A stretch of DNA of 64,000 bases, taken from positions 37,729 through 101,728 of the forward strand of contig JAKCPI010014850.1 in NCBI GenBank assembly GCA_023213315.1. Direction: 5' to 3'. Within the stretch, counting starts at the first letter, position 1, and each line of letters opens with the position of its first letter. The position numbers and the translations under genes were made by a program. The notes beneath the pieces were generated by a model. That model saw only the letters and a list, made by a program, of their open reading frames with translations, had not been told where the DNA came from and ran no database searches. Shown piece by piece: positions 34,764 through 46,355 of this stretch. This stretch comes from Euborellia annulipes. Lineage: Eukaryota; Arthropoda; Insecta; Dermaptera; Anisolabididae.

Positions 34764-35645
34764 TTTTACTTTCTCTTACCTATATAATTTTATATATGTT
34801 AATATATATATAGTGAGATTCATGTCAAAAATTCGAGATTTTGATGGGTTGATATATGTTTTGAGGCCCCCTGAGTCCGAAAAAGTGGTTTGGACAACAT
34901 GGTCTGCCTATATGTGTGTGTGTCAGTGTGTCTGTGTGAGTGTCTGTCAACAAAATATCTCAAGAACGAAAATACCTAGGAAGTTGAAATTTTATATTTA
35001 AGTTAGGCACCCTCCTGGGACGTGACATGAAGCTTCTGAACAAAATCGGCCAAAGAGTACTAGTACTTTACTGGGGTACTTGTTCAGTTTATTTTTTTCG
35101 ATTTTCTCAAAATTTGCTCCAAAGATTTTGATTAAAATTCATAAATCAATTATTTTTTAGATACTCATTGGAATGTATATTCTCATTTTTCCATTGAAAT
35201 CATATGAATACCACTTTACTCTTTTACTTCATAGGAGAGATAGGAGAAATGATTGCTATAGTAACAAAATATAAATATTTTCATACGTTTATAAATTTTA
35301 CACCTTGAATTGGCCTGGCAACGGAAAAGAGCAACAGTCACCCCAATCGGTGCGGTTAAGCGATGCCAAGAGCACACAAAGCTCGGGATTAGTGACCCCG
35401 AGCAATCAGCATGTGGAACGACCCCCGGTTGTCATCGGCACTTGTATTTAAAAACTATTTAAATAAAGAGATAACCCCTAAATGGCCTCTGTAGCCGAAA
35501 AGGATTAAAAAAAAAAACATCTCGAATTCTAACTAAATATATCTCGACACAAAAAATCTGGTGGGAAAGCACAGAACTCAACTTTCGATTACCGAAGAGT
35601 AAGAGAAAGTTGTGTTGTGATCGACCAGTCACACCAGATTTTTTG
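34764..35645 (+). mobile_element. Family A element interrupted by a SINE
   Basis: Left end TTTTACTTTCTCTTACC and right end CGACCAGTCACACCAGATTT are both present. The 5S-like SINE at 35312-35517 sits between TACACCTTGAATT and CATCTCGAATTCTAAC. Removing it gives a normal length copy. Confidence 0.8.
35312..35517 (+). repeat. 5S-like SINE, complete, with TSD
   Basis: GGCCTGGCAACGGAAAAGAG starts the head; GCGGTTAAGCGATGCC and GTGGAACGACCCCCGG follow, resembling the 5S rRNA gene promoter elements. CTAAATGGCCTCTGTAGCCG then AAAAGG and an A tail close it. Flanking ACACCTTGAATT and ACATCTCGAATT are a diverged 12-base target duplication, as expected of LINE-mobilised SINEs. Confidence 0.65.
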
Positions 35646-37061
35646 ATTTTGAAACTAGCAGTCATACTTGAATACTAAAAAATTTTCAAACACAATTTCA
35701 ACTCAACAATCAACGAGTATAAGTCATATTATTTTAATACATTTTTATTTAGGAGTATTTTTTATTATTGTTCTTTTTGGGATTTATTTAAAAAAAAATA
35801 TATATAGATTAATTATTTATTCTCAGGGCAGATCATTTATAAATAGGTTATTAATTATTTGCCTTAGAATTGTCTAGTAGAGGAGGGTGAGTATCGCATA
35901 TTTTGCATAGCAAAGGGCGAGAAAGAGAAAGTGGGGTGATGCTTGTATTTTGAGTAATCAAAGTCGGATAAGTGAATATTTGTAGACCTCTCGAGGGACA
36001 AGAGAATTTCATTGATTTCCGAATTTAAGCAATTTGTCTGTCTGTATCAAATGGAAGGGGGTGGGGTGTCGATATGTCACACGGGAAGCAGGACATTTCC
36101 TTAGGGGCTGCTGACCCTTAGACATCGAGGACAAATGCCCGATAACAAGCGAATAAAAAAAAAACGGAAAAAAATCATTATCTCCACTTGATGTTATTCC
36201 AGTTTCTTCTGCATAACTAAAGAGATCTATTGACTATTTATGTCCACTAATTTGGACATGGGAAAGCGAATCATTTAAATTTTACAATGATGGCAGAGTG
36301 AATTAAAGTAAATTGTCCAGAGATTAAAGTATATAATTTTACGTATAACGGCCATATTAATAGGAAAGTAAATATTTTTAAATAAATTAAGACATTTTAT
36401 TATGAAACACACTATAAATTTATTTCTCATTTTTTTATCTCTTAAACGAGTCCATTTTAAACTTATTTACAATATATTATTAAATATATATACAAATCGA
36501 GTAACTTTTAATAAAAGCAGAAATAATGATAGTAATAATAAAAATGGAAACTAATGAAGCCTCCCGTCAATTATCCCAACGAAGGAATGAGAGAAAAGTG
36601 ATGATGAAGTGGAAAGGGGAAGGGAGAAGGCTTACGAAGTTTAGGTTTAGGTTACATAATGGCGGACGGGACGCGTGCTTTTGCCTCTTTGCCTCCTTGT
36701 CACCTTGCCTCCATACCTCCCTCCGACATATTTAGGCTCGACCACTTACCACTTATATAACTAACGTCAGAGACAGACACTTAACACTTTACATGTGACA
36801 TTTTTATCTCGTTAATAAAAAACAAAAAAAAAAAAAATTGTGTAATATTATTATTAACCAATAACATAATATAAGAATGCTCACATATTATTAAAGAAAT
36901 TGTTTATTATTTCAGGATAAAAAAAGGTGGGAAAATTCTAGGATGGTTAGGGAGCAAAGTATTCTGAAAAAACTGCTGAGAAACAAACTTAGGATAGATC
37001 CAGGAGGTCTCAGTGCAATACGACACCTCATCGAATCAATTAATCACTGAATGTTTATACA
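35646..37061. other. Non-coding stretch
   Basis: No supported gene. The frame 36526-36735 lies in a moderately GC-rich patch without motif. Confidence 0.45.
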
Positions 37062-37069
37062 ATATTAAG

Positions 37070-37736
37070 TAGAGGTGTTCGATTATGGAAAAAAAATAAT
37101 CGATTATCGATTATGAAAAATAATCGATTAGGGAGCGAACAAGTTTTACGTAACGCAATTTGGGGAGGGGGTCTTGTAAAACGTTACCATGCGTTACAAG
37201 GGGGGAGGGGGTGTTGAACAACGCGTTAAGTGACTGGTATTTTAGCGACTTTCCGGTATGTGTTTATTAAAGGTTTTGTGGTTTGAAATATTATTATTAG
37301 GAGAATTTTTAATTATAGACCACATTTACTGCGCGTTACATGGGGGGATGGGGGAGGGGGTCAAAAATCTTCAAAAATTGCTTTACGTAATACTTGTACG
37401 CTCCCTTATGAAAAATAATCGATTAATCGATTATGAAAAATAATTGGTTCGTCGATTATGAAAAATAATCGATAAATCGATAAGAGGGTCCAGAGAGACG
37501 AAAAAATAATCGATTAGGCCTATACCTTTTTCCTCTCTAGCAAATTTTTTGGGGAAAATTTTTTCCCCTCCCGTGAAAATCATTTTACCTTTTTTTTAGG
37601 AAACCGAAATTGGAAAATTTTTTCCCCTTCCTTGAAAATATTTTGACCTTTTGAAAATACGAGTTATTTTTCCCCAATTATCGATTGTAAAAAATAATCG
37701 AAATAATCGATTAATCGATTATTTTGCGAAGCACTA
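37070..37736. mobile_element. hAT-like element with TCGATTA tandem ends
   Basis: TIRs TAGAGGTGTTCG and CGAAGCACTA (inverse TAGTGCTTCG). The 8-bp duplication ATATTAAG lies at 37062-37069 and 37737-37744. Sub-terminal tandem repeats of AATAATCGATTATGAAAA flank both sides. It carries a nested element at 37131-37405. The 37540-37680 interior has paired TTTTTTCCCCT-type tracts but no transposase. Confidence 0.75.
37131..37405. mobile_element. Nested MITE with TTA duplication
   Basis: TIRs of about 32 bp: GGGAGCGAACAAGTTTTACG then TAACGCAATTT at the left; AAATTGCTTTACGTAATACT then TGTACGCTCCC at the right. TTA lies on both sides (37128-37130, 37406-37408). A 3-bp TTA duplication suggests PIF/Harbinger-like mobilisation. 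Inside are G-run blocks (GGGGAGGGGGT). It inserted into the tandem array of the surrounding hAT-like element. Confidence 0.7.
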
Positions 37737-37744
37737 ATATTAAG

Positions 37745-38892
37745 AGCTCTAGAAAGTTATAACCTACTGTTTAAATTTTAAATGATGTTATATTTTTTAA
37801 TTTGATGGTGAGGGGTTAATCGCCACCTCCACTCCGAAAATTTTTTCTTGCTTTGGCTGCATATAACAGATCAAAATTTTTAGTGATCAAACGGTTTAGT
37901 TGTTAAATATTTTTAATCAATTATTAGGTTTATTAGTTAAAATTTTTATATTAAAATAAATTGGTTGTTAATATTTTTAAAGAAAATGTTTTTAGAAAAA
38001 ATCTCCTATAATTGGATGGCTATTTAGAAAAGTAACGTGACATTTATATCACTGGATTTTTGTTCTAGTAGAGATTTTTTTGAATTCCCATTAAATGACC
38101 AGTTGAAGGTAATTTGCAATATGACTAAATTAATAAAAACGCATTTGGACAAAACTAGACCCCGGAGAAACGACAGAGAGGGAGAAAGAAAAGCTATAAA
38201 CTCGAAAGAAGGTTAGGTTGATTATGGTCACATAAAAGTCCGAAAAAAGGGCGTTCCAATTAGTTAAGATATATGTGTATCTGCCGAAGAACAAAAAAAA
38301 AAAAAAATCGACAAACACACAGACGGTCAGACACCTCCTTGAAATTTCACGGGTTCACGGGATGCATGTAAAGAGCGAAACCCTCGAGTTTGAAATTAAC
38401 ACAATCCCGCGTTTAAACACAGGTAAAGGTCGTTAATTAGGCAAATGAGGCGCGTAGAGCAACGAAATCTAAATGGAACTGGAGCGCTGTTCTGGGCGTG
38501 AAGACGAGCTATTGGCCAAATCAAACAAACGACGACAGCACGTGCGTAGACAAGTAACAAACAAACAGCTCTCACTCATACTCTCTACTGTATTTGATTA
38601 CGAATTTTTAATCGATTATAGTTGGCAATTTTTTTTTTTAAATATTGAATAAAACCTCGAACCTACTAAAATAAAATTCATTTATTAGGGGCTTAAGTAG
38701 CCTAGAGGAGTGGGGAAATTCCATTTGCTTATTTTTGCTAGGAGTTAGAGTTTGTAAACGAAAAAAAAAACATTTTACCCTTAAAATAAAAAAAATTTCA
38801 AACGAAAAAAAAAGATAAAATGCTTTTGAAAGTAAGTGGAGCTTACATGTATTATTTAAAATGAAAATTAGATAAATTTATTTATAATAACA
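37745..38892. other. AT-rich stretch; GC patch at 38340-38580
   Basis: No gene supported. 38340-38580 is CpG-containing and less AT-rich (GGAGCGCTGTTCTGGGCGTG) with an inverted CCAAT-like ATTGGCC. It could be a promoter or UTR, but there is no ORF or splice support. Confidence 0.35.
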
Positions 38893-39350
38893 AAAAATTT
38901 TGAGGTGATGGTCGCACAGCACCCAACTTTCTCACCTTCGGTAAAAGTAAAGTGGTCTTCATAAGATTTCAAGGTCAAAATGAGATTATACATTTAAAAG
39001 AGCATCTAAAAAATAAACGAATTTTAATCAAAATCGTTGGTGCCAATTTTAAGAAATTCGAAAAAACTACATCAGTAAAGTACTAGTACTTTTTGGCTGA
39101 TTTTGATTAAAAGTTCATTTTCACACCTCAGGGGGTGTGCCTAACTTAAATATAAAATTTCAACTACCTAGCTCAATCCTTCATGCTTTAAATTGAACAT
39201 AGACAGACAGACAGACCATGGTGCGAAAAAGACTTTTGTGGACTCAGGGGTCCTGATATCCATCAAAATCTAGACATCGAATGTTTGACATCAATCCAAT
39301 AATTTCTCTCTATAGGCCTATATAGGCATATAGAGGTAAGAGAAATTAAA
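38893..39350 (-). mobile_element. Family A element, right part deleted
   Basis: Starts with half of the right hairpin (GGTCGCACAGCACCCAACTT then TCTCACCTTCGGTAA) and jumps directly to AAAGTAAAGTGGTCTTCATA. The block between, including the ACCATGGCAACC region, is lost. Left end TAGAGGTAAGAGAAATTAAA is intact. Confidence 0.7.
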
Positions 39351-40424
39351 CACAGACCCCATTGTACTAAATTTTAACTTAATTCTATCATTTGTTTGAA
39401 ACTTTCTTAAAGATTAACCGATTACATAAGAGATCCCAAATAATTTTTCCAAATTAAGGTATAAAATCGGTTAATATTTTTTTAAATTTAATTAACATTT
39501 TAGGCTATATGATCGTAAAATATTATTTTAAAATTTTGAGCGGTTAATATATAATAATATAAACTTCAAAAATCGGGAAGGGGGTGGGTGTCCCTGTATG
39601 TTATTTATGTGTTATCTGGTGGCTGTCCTTGGTCCCTGGTCCCTGGTCGTCTATCTGGGTCACTCTGACACCGACTACAGCAACAGAGTTGCTGTCCCTG
39701 ATTCTCACTTCTTGGAGAGGATGTCGAAATGGTCGACCGGTTCACCTGCCTGGCTGCTGCCTCTTGCCTTTAGACACCACAACACACTTGGCCCGAAAGC
39801 ATCTGCAGTCAAAACAATCCTCACCTGGAGACCTTTCTGTCTCCTTATCATCTAATATAATCATCCATCCTTTTTTCTTCTTAATGTTACAACTGTCCAA
39901 TCCTTACATTTCCTTATTGCTAAAATTTTATATTTATTAAATGAAATGGTAATCCTTAAAATAATTTTTTTTCTCATATGCTCCAAAGCTTCTCATCTTG
40001 GTTACAGTCATATTTTTAATGTAAAAAAAAGATTTCACTTCAAAATTTAAAATTTATATTTAATCATTTAAATTTATCCGAGTTTGAATACCACTTGATG
40101 GAAGAAATTAATTTGTGTTTGGTTACAACGACCCTATTGGATTTTTCAATTAATTGCTACAGAGTTCTTGAACTGTTGATTTTTTCATGAAGATAGGAGA
40201 CAGCCTGGTGGATATAATTGAGAAGGATGTAGATAAATAAAATCTTGAAATGATTTTCAGGCCAATTTATTTGGAATATCTCCTCCCTCTATGATCGGAG
40301 TTCTAACGACTCCTTCTTCAGGACCATGGGGGGTTAAGAAACAAATTTGTCCTGTTATTATGATTGTGATTGTACTCAAAAGCAATGAGGCCAGACAAAG
40401 AATGTTTTGTTGTTTTTTAATTTT
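39351..40424. other. Non-coding; GC-richer patch 39580-39860
   Basis: 39580-39860 is less AT-rich and open in two plus frames (39584-39940, 39598-39855) and largely open on the minus strand. A CTCCAG/GTGAGG donor-like site lies on the minus strand at about 39822. Coding strand and reality undecided; no family recognised. Confidence 0.3.
40255..40325 (-). ncRNA. CTGAAGAAG hairpin motif
   Basis: Minus strand: GGTCCTGAAGAAGGAGTCGT then TAGAACTCCGATC. CUGAAGA, an extra A, a GGAGT-ACTCC hairpin, then GATC in place of GAAA. Same motif class as 46356-46408 but lacking the second box. Confidence 0.25.
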
Positions 40425-40427
40425 ATT

Positions 40428-40500
40428 TAAGGTCTTTTTTAGCATCGAAGACCATTTAGACCCCGTCTCTATTTATTTATTGAACTGTTGTTAATTTCCA
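40428..40500 (-). repeat. SINE tail fragment
   Basis: GGTCTTTTTTAGCATCGAAG then ACCATTTAGACCCCGTCTCT: the tail domain followed by a TATTTATTTA body start, as at 16815. The head is not recognised. Confidence 0.45.
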
Positions 40501-40700
40501 GGGAGAATTAACAAGTGAATCACTCTAGATAAGCTCTGAAAAAATTAATGATTTGACCCATTTCAGTTGCCAAACACTCGAATGTATCAAAATAATGGGG
40601 AAATATTGTGTACAGTAGACGCCACAAGTGCCTGATCTGCTCGAGAGTGGAACCATGAGTTTAGTCAACCAAACCAATATTTTTAAAATAAATAAACCAA

Positions 40701-41392
40701 TTTTTACTTTCTCTTACCTATGTATATATTTACATATATATATAGAGAGAAAGTATTGGATTCATGTCAAAAATTCGATGTCGAGATTTTGATGGATCTT
40801 CACGTTTTGAGGTCCCCTGAATCCAAAAAGTGGTTTTCGCGACATGGTCTGTCTGTGGGTGTGTGGGTGTGTGGGTGTGTGGGTGGGTGGGTGGGTGTGT
40901 GTTCAATTTTAAGGATGAAGGAATTGAGCTACGAGGTTGAAATTTTATATTTAAGTTAAACACCCCCGGGACCGGAAAAATAAGCTTTTAATCAAAATCG
41001 GCCAAAGAGTACTAGTACTTTACTGATGTACTTTTTCAGTTTTTTTCGATTTTCTCAAAATTTGCTCCAACGATTTTTTTTAAAATTCAAAAATCAATTA
41101 TTTTTTAGATGCTCTTTAAAATGTATATTCTCATTTTGCAATTGAAATCTTCTGAAGACCACTTTACTCTTGTATTTCATAGGGAAGGATAGGAGAAATG
41201 GTTGCCATGGTAACAAAATATAAATATTTTCCCATACTTATAAATTTTACATCTGAATTCAAATGTTCCGTACTGTCGGGAACTAAATATATGTCGACAC
41301 AAAAATCTGGTGTGACAAGCACAGAACACAACTTTCGATTACCGAAGATAAGAGAAAGTTGTGTGCTGTGCGCCAGTCACACCAGATTTTTT
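40701..41392 (+). mobile_element. Family A element, full copy
   Basis: A textbook copy of about 692 bp: left hairpin TTTTTACTTTCTCTTACC ... AGAGAGAAAGTA, an expanded GTGTGGGTGTGTGGGTGGGT microsatellite at 40855-40900, the middle, and a clean right hairpin AAAATCTGGTGTGACAAGCA ... CAGTCACACCAGATTTTTT. Confidence 0.85.
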
Positions 41393-42286
41393 CGTTGGAT
41401 TGGTGCAATTATTCTCGTTTTGAAATATCTTTTTTTAATGCAACTGAAGTGTAAAAGCTACTTTTAAGATAACACTTCAGAAAGCTACGCATTTTGGTTG
41501 CCTAAGCTCAAAGTTCCAGTTTCGAGCAGATCAGGCACTTGTGGCGCCCACAGTACCAATCCTTAATTATTATGATAATCATTTTATTCTCGGGTGTTCT
41601 CAGGTTGGATACTATCCCCGGAGTCAGGAGACATTTGACCCATCATCAAAATCTCACATTTAATTAATTTTTTTTCCCTCTGTCTGACACAATTTTCCCT
41701 AATAAAATTTTATTTACCCCTTTAGGCAATTTTAGAAACGCTGAGAAAAACTTATAATCAGCAGGCCCTATTTTTCTTTAATAACAAATACGACAGAAAA
41801 AAATCTTACAAGTGTTTAATACATGTATCTATAAGTATTTTAGTAACCCACTTCGAATTAATAGCCATCTAACTTTGAAAAAGTTTTTGCAATATGGGAA
41901 ATGTCAAACAATGTCGAGGGTCAAACTAATAATAATAGTCTGGAGTATAAATTAAAGCTGTTTAAAGATGATGATAATCGAAAAAGGAAGAATTCGCGAT
42001 ATTTATTACTTTAATCGCCTGCTGATATTTCGAAAGATATCTTTGTGCACATGAATGAATGAAATTTTTTTTTATTCTTTTATCTAACTACAGTCATTGA
42101 AATGATAAATATTCTTGTTTTTTAATGGGTAAAGTTTTTTTTTTTAACATGATCTAATCATATTTTTTTTTACATTAATAAAGACCCAAGATATCTACCT
42201 CCCCCCTCCTCGATTCTGACCGAATTCTCTTCCTCTATGTTAATCAAGATATAAATAAAAATATTTAAACCCAAAGAAAATAAAGG
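41393..42286. other. AT-rich non-coding stretch
   Basis: No gene. The phrase GATCAGGCACTTGTGGCGCC at about 41529 recurs near 40630 and 43272 (GCGCCACAAGTGC), a short shared sequence of unknown origin. Confidence 0.45.
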
Positions 42287-42745
42287 GTCGGACTAAGCCG
42301 AGCGAACAACTTTGCCAACCCACTATTCAAAGAAATAACGTAACGCGTTTATTTGTTTTGATTTTGCTCTGTTGCTATGCTAAATTTTCGAATTTAAATG
42401 ATTTTTTAACAAATGTATAATTTTAAAGTAAAATTTCTAAATACATAAAAAAAATTATAGGTTATGTAAGAAAAAGATATTTGCCCCCCCTCTAGAGCGC
42501 CTCCTAAAGGTCCGATGTTTACCAAAAGCTTTTCAGTTCTTGGCCTTTACCTCTAGCTTATGTCTTCAAAATTTCAAAACAATTGATGAAATAGTTTTCG
42601 AGTTTTCGTCGACGAAAAGAATTACCACAGACATACACACAAACAGACATCATTCCAAAAACTACTTAACTGGATTCAGGGGACCTCAAAAAGCATTTTG
42701 GTAGCTTCAGTTCTATTTCGATTTTTTTTACAATTAGATTATCTT
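42287..42745 (+). repeat. Dispersed repeat family B copy 2
   Basis: GGTCGGACTAAGCCGAGC and ACAACTTTGCCAACCCACTA start it; AAAATTATAGGTTATGTAAG is shared with 15728. Its right part (CAGACATACACACAAACAGACATC, then TGGATTCAGGGGACCTCAAA, about 42628-42690) resembles the microsatellite block of family A, though the rest differs. Confidence 0.5.
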
Positions 42746-43404
42746 TAACTACTCAACCTACGGTTATTGGGCAAAGTTAAAAATAATTTGAAAATAGATA
42801 ACTTTCCATACAAGTAAAAAAATCTAGAATAAGAAATGATATCGATAAAGAGTAATTTTTTAAAATAATAAAATATATGATTATCATTATTATATAGATA
42901 AATAATTAGAGTATAAATCTAAATGGCAAATTATAAAGCTATACTATAAAGGTAAATATTATGCAATTGATAATTTCCATTTAATAACCATTCAACAGGT
43001 TAATTTATAAAAGATCAATATATAAATACACACAAACTATATCCAAACAAAAAGTGATGTCTGTCGGCAGGTACTTAATATAATATTACGTATATAATAC
43101 TGTTAACAGTCAGCCAGCTAGTAACAAGGGCAAAAAGACTTGATTTAATATCAATTGATGGCAAAATGGAAATTGATCGTTTTACTTTAATCATCATCAT
43201 ATATTCGACCCAAAATATAGTAATAAAGATACTGTATATACATTTTTTCGAATTAATTATGTTTTTGTACAGTCGGCGCCACAAGTGCTTGATGTGTTCG
43301 TGAGTGGAGCCTTGCCTAAGCAACCAAAATACTTAGGCATCAGAAGTGTTGTCTTAAATGTAGTTTTTTCCTTCAGTTGTATTAAATTAATTTATTTTGA
43401 AAAA

Positions 43405-44185
43405 AATATGGTGCGATTTGCCGCACAGCACGCAACTCCCAACTTACCAAAGGTAAGAGAAAGTTGTGTTCTGTGCTAGTCACACCAGATTTTTCGTGTC
43501 GACATACATGGTATATTTAGAATTCAAGATGTAAAATTTATTAGTATTGGAAAATATTTATATTTTGTTACCATTGCAACCATTTTTCCTATCCTTCCTA
43601 TGAAGTACAGTGAGGGACAATATTAAGGCCCACCCAGAGGTCTAGCTGCCTTTAGAGCCTTACGCATAGGCAACCATTTACATCAGGCTGTATATTGAGT
43701 TGCTTCCAAATGGACATATCCCCTGCAGTTTTATCTTAACAAAAAGTATTTTAACAAAAGCCCCACCATGACAAGGGACCCTACCCTTACTTTTGTTGTA
43801 CAATAGTACAGTGGTTCAGAATATTTCAATAGTAAAATGAGAATATACATTTTAAAGAGCATCTAAAAAATAATTTTCGTTGGAGCGAATTTTGAGATGC
43901 TCTTTAAAATGTATATTCTCATTTTGCCATTGAAATCTTCTGAAAACCACTTTACTCTTGTACTTCATAGGAAGGATAGGAGAAATGGTTGCCAAGGTAA
44001 CAAAATATAAATATTTTTCACATACTTATAAATTTTACATCTTGAATTCTAATATTTCGGAGAAAACTAACCAATTTATGTCGACACGAAAAATCTGGTG
44101 TGATAAGAAGCACAGAACATAACTTTCGATTACAGATGGTAAGAGAAAGTTGTGTGCTGTGCGACAGACAGACCAGATTTTTTTG
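43405..44185. mobile_element. Two family A right halves, head to head
   Basis: 43405-43890 is the right half of family A in reverse, and 43891-44185 is a right half in forward orientation. They join at TTTTGAGATGCTC (about 43890-43902), so both outer ends are right hairpins and no left end exists. A roughly 200-bp insertion at about 43612-43805 interrupts the first half, flanked by AGTACAGTG on both sides. Confidence 0.7.
43613..43804. mobile_element. Unclassified insertion with 9-bp direct repeat
   Basis: AGTACAGTG at 43604-43612 and again at 43805-43813 brackets about 190 bp starting AGGGACAATATTAAGG and ending TTGTTGTACAAT. Family A copies lack it. No inverted ends or tail identified. Confidence 0.4.
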
Positions 44186-44309
44186 TTTTAATTTTATTTG
44201 ACATTCGAATCAACATATTGTCCAATTAAGGCTGTTGTATTTATATACATGTAGATAGGTATAGAAAATAAGTCGAGTAATGATCAATAATAATTTAATT
44301 CATAAAAAC

Positions 44310-44987
44310 AAAAAATCTGGTGTGACTGGCGCACAGCACACAACTTTCTCATACCTTCGGTAATCGAAAGTTGTGTACTGTGCTTGTCACACCAGATTTT
44401 TGTGTCGACATGTATTTAGTTCCCGGCAGTAGGGAATATTTTAATTCAGATGTAAAATTTATAAGTATGGGAAAATATTTATATTTTGCAACCATGGCAA
44501 CCATTTCTCCTATCTTCTCTATGAAGCACAAGAGTAAAGTGTGCTTCAAACAATTTTGAGGGCAAAACGAGAATATACATTTGAAAGAGCATCTAAAAAA
44601 TAATTGATTTTTGAATTTTAATCAAAATCGTTAGAGCGAATTTTGAGAAAATCGAAAAAAACTGAAAAAGTACATCAGTAAAGTACTAGTATTCATGGGC
44701 CGATTTTGATTAAAAGCTTATTTTGTCGGTCCCGGGAGGTGTTTAACTTAAATATAAAATTTCAACCTCATAGCTCAATTCCTTCATGCTTAAAATTGAA
44801 CACAGACACACAGACACACAGACACACAGACACACAGACAGACCATGTCGCGAAAACCACTTTTTGGATTCAGGGGACCTCAAAACGTGAAGATCCATCA
44901 AAATCTCGACATCGAATTTTTGACATGAATCCAATACTTTCTCTCTCTATATATTAACATATATATAGAGGTAAGAGAAAGTAAAAA
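44310..44987 (-). mobile_element. Family A element, full copy
   Basis: Complete reverse copy of about 678 bp. Distinctive variants (CCCGGCAGTAGGGAATATT; CAAACAATTTTGAGGGCAAAAC) are shared only with 48134-48780, so these two form a subfamily. The microsatellite is a regular ACACAGAC repeat (44802-44845). Confidence 0.85.
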
Positions 44988-45735
44988 ATGAAAAAGTTGG
45001 AACAACAAAGTCTCTAATTGATTTGCAAGCAGCAGCTGGATGAAGAGATAGAAGATGAGGAGAATAATTCCAGGAAAAATGAAGTCTCTGGAGTATTGAA
45101 TGAACCGGTATCTACTACCTATCTATATATCCTAGCAATTTGCCGCATAAGGCCAGCGGTTTTCATTGAGGTACTCCTCCCTCTCATTCTTTCTTCTTCA
45201 TTGAGCAAGAAAAGGAGAAGGAATAATACAATACATTGGCTGTTCGGTGGGTGGGAGAAGAGAACGATGATAATCCTACTTTTTTTTTCTTATTTGCTCA
45301 CGAAACCAAACACACTAATTATTTGATGAGTAGTATTATAAATAGGTGGGTGGAGTGAAACCGACCTGCTTTGACACCCAATTTACTATTATTTTTTAAC
45401 GGTATATAATAATCCTTGGGATAAAGATATAATTAAATAGAAAATTGAAAATTTATTTATTTATTAAAAAAAAATCTTCCTGATTGGTTTTTGTTGCTCT
45501 GATTAGACAGTAGGTCAACAAGTGTGGCATTGAGAAAACCACTTTTTTATATCAAGAATGTGTTTTTATATAGCTACAGTATATAGGGTGACAAAAAATG
45601 TATATGTCCTTTATTTAAGTGAAATCAATTAATTTTTAAACAAATACACTAAAAATAAATAGCCTGTTTCATATAAGCCTATAGCTAATTACATAGATAT
45701 CATATAAAGAGAAAATAAAAAACGATTTGATTAAA
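44988..45735. other. Non-coding stretch
   Basis: No gene supported. 45030-45110 reads KQQLDEEIEDEENNSRKNE in one plus frame, with a weak TTGCAAG/CAG acceptor context; it is probably chance in purine-rich DNA. Confidence 0.4.
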
Positions 45736-45984
45736 TGGACCCTGTTACGCAATAGTGCGTCAAGCGCCATCTACCAAGTTTTGAGAAAATTAACATTAAA
45801 GTTTTGATTGGATTATATATCATTTTTTGTCAATTGCGCAAGTAACATTAAATATAAATTTTTTTAGGGTATATTTCATAAAAAAAAAAAAATACAATTA
45901 ATTATAGCATTTGAAACAATATTCCGTGCTTAACTCAATTTTTAATTTTTTGGCGCTTGACACACTATTGCATAACAGGATCCA
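45736..45984 (+). mobile_element. Family C MITE copy 3
   Basis: TGGACCCTGTTACGCAATAG then TGCGTCAAGCGCC at the left, GGCGCTTGACACACTATTGC then ATAACAGGATCCA at the right. The interior has a short deletion after AAAGTTTTGATTGG but is otherwise the same as the other two copies. Confidence 0.75.
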
Positions 45985-46355
45985 AATACACTAGGTTGGT
46001 TGGACAGAAGAGCAATAACCACCAACAAAGATCAATGACAATAAGAATGACAAAGAAGTGCAGAATCTTGGGTAGGTGATTTCGGAAAAATAAGAGTGCT
46101 AAACGAATTTTTCTAATTAACAATATCATGAAGAAATACTAAATAATGACTTTGAAATTGAAATTAAAAAATAAATTCATTTAGATTTCACCCTCAAATA
46201 AGTTGAGTAATCTATAATCGAGTATAATGCTTTGGGACTACAGTACATAAAGGATTGTATCAAAGAATAAGAATTTCATATAAAATAAGTTTATATGTAT
46301 ATTATTGATGCTAAGTAGGCAGCCAGAATGAGAAATAAAACACAATTTTATTTCA

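Noticed and set aside
45018..45326. Acidic plus-strand frame resembling a coding exon
   Set aside because: Purine-rich DNA without a convincing acceptor-donor pair; kept only as a note.
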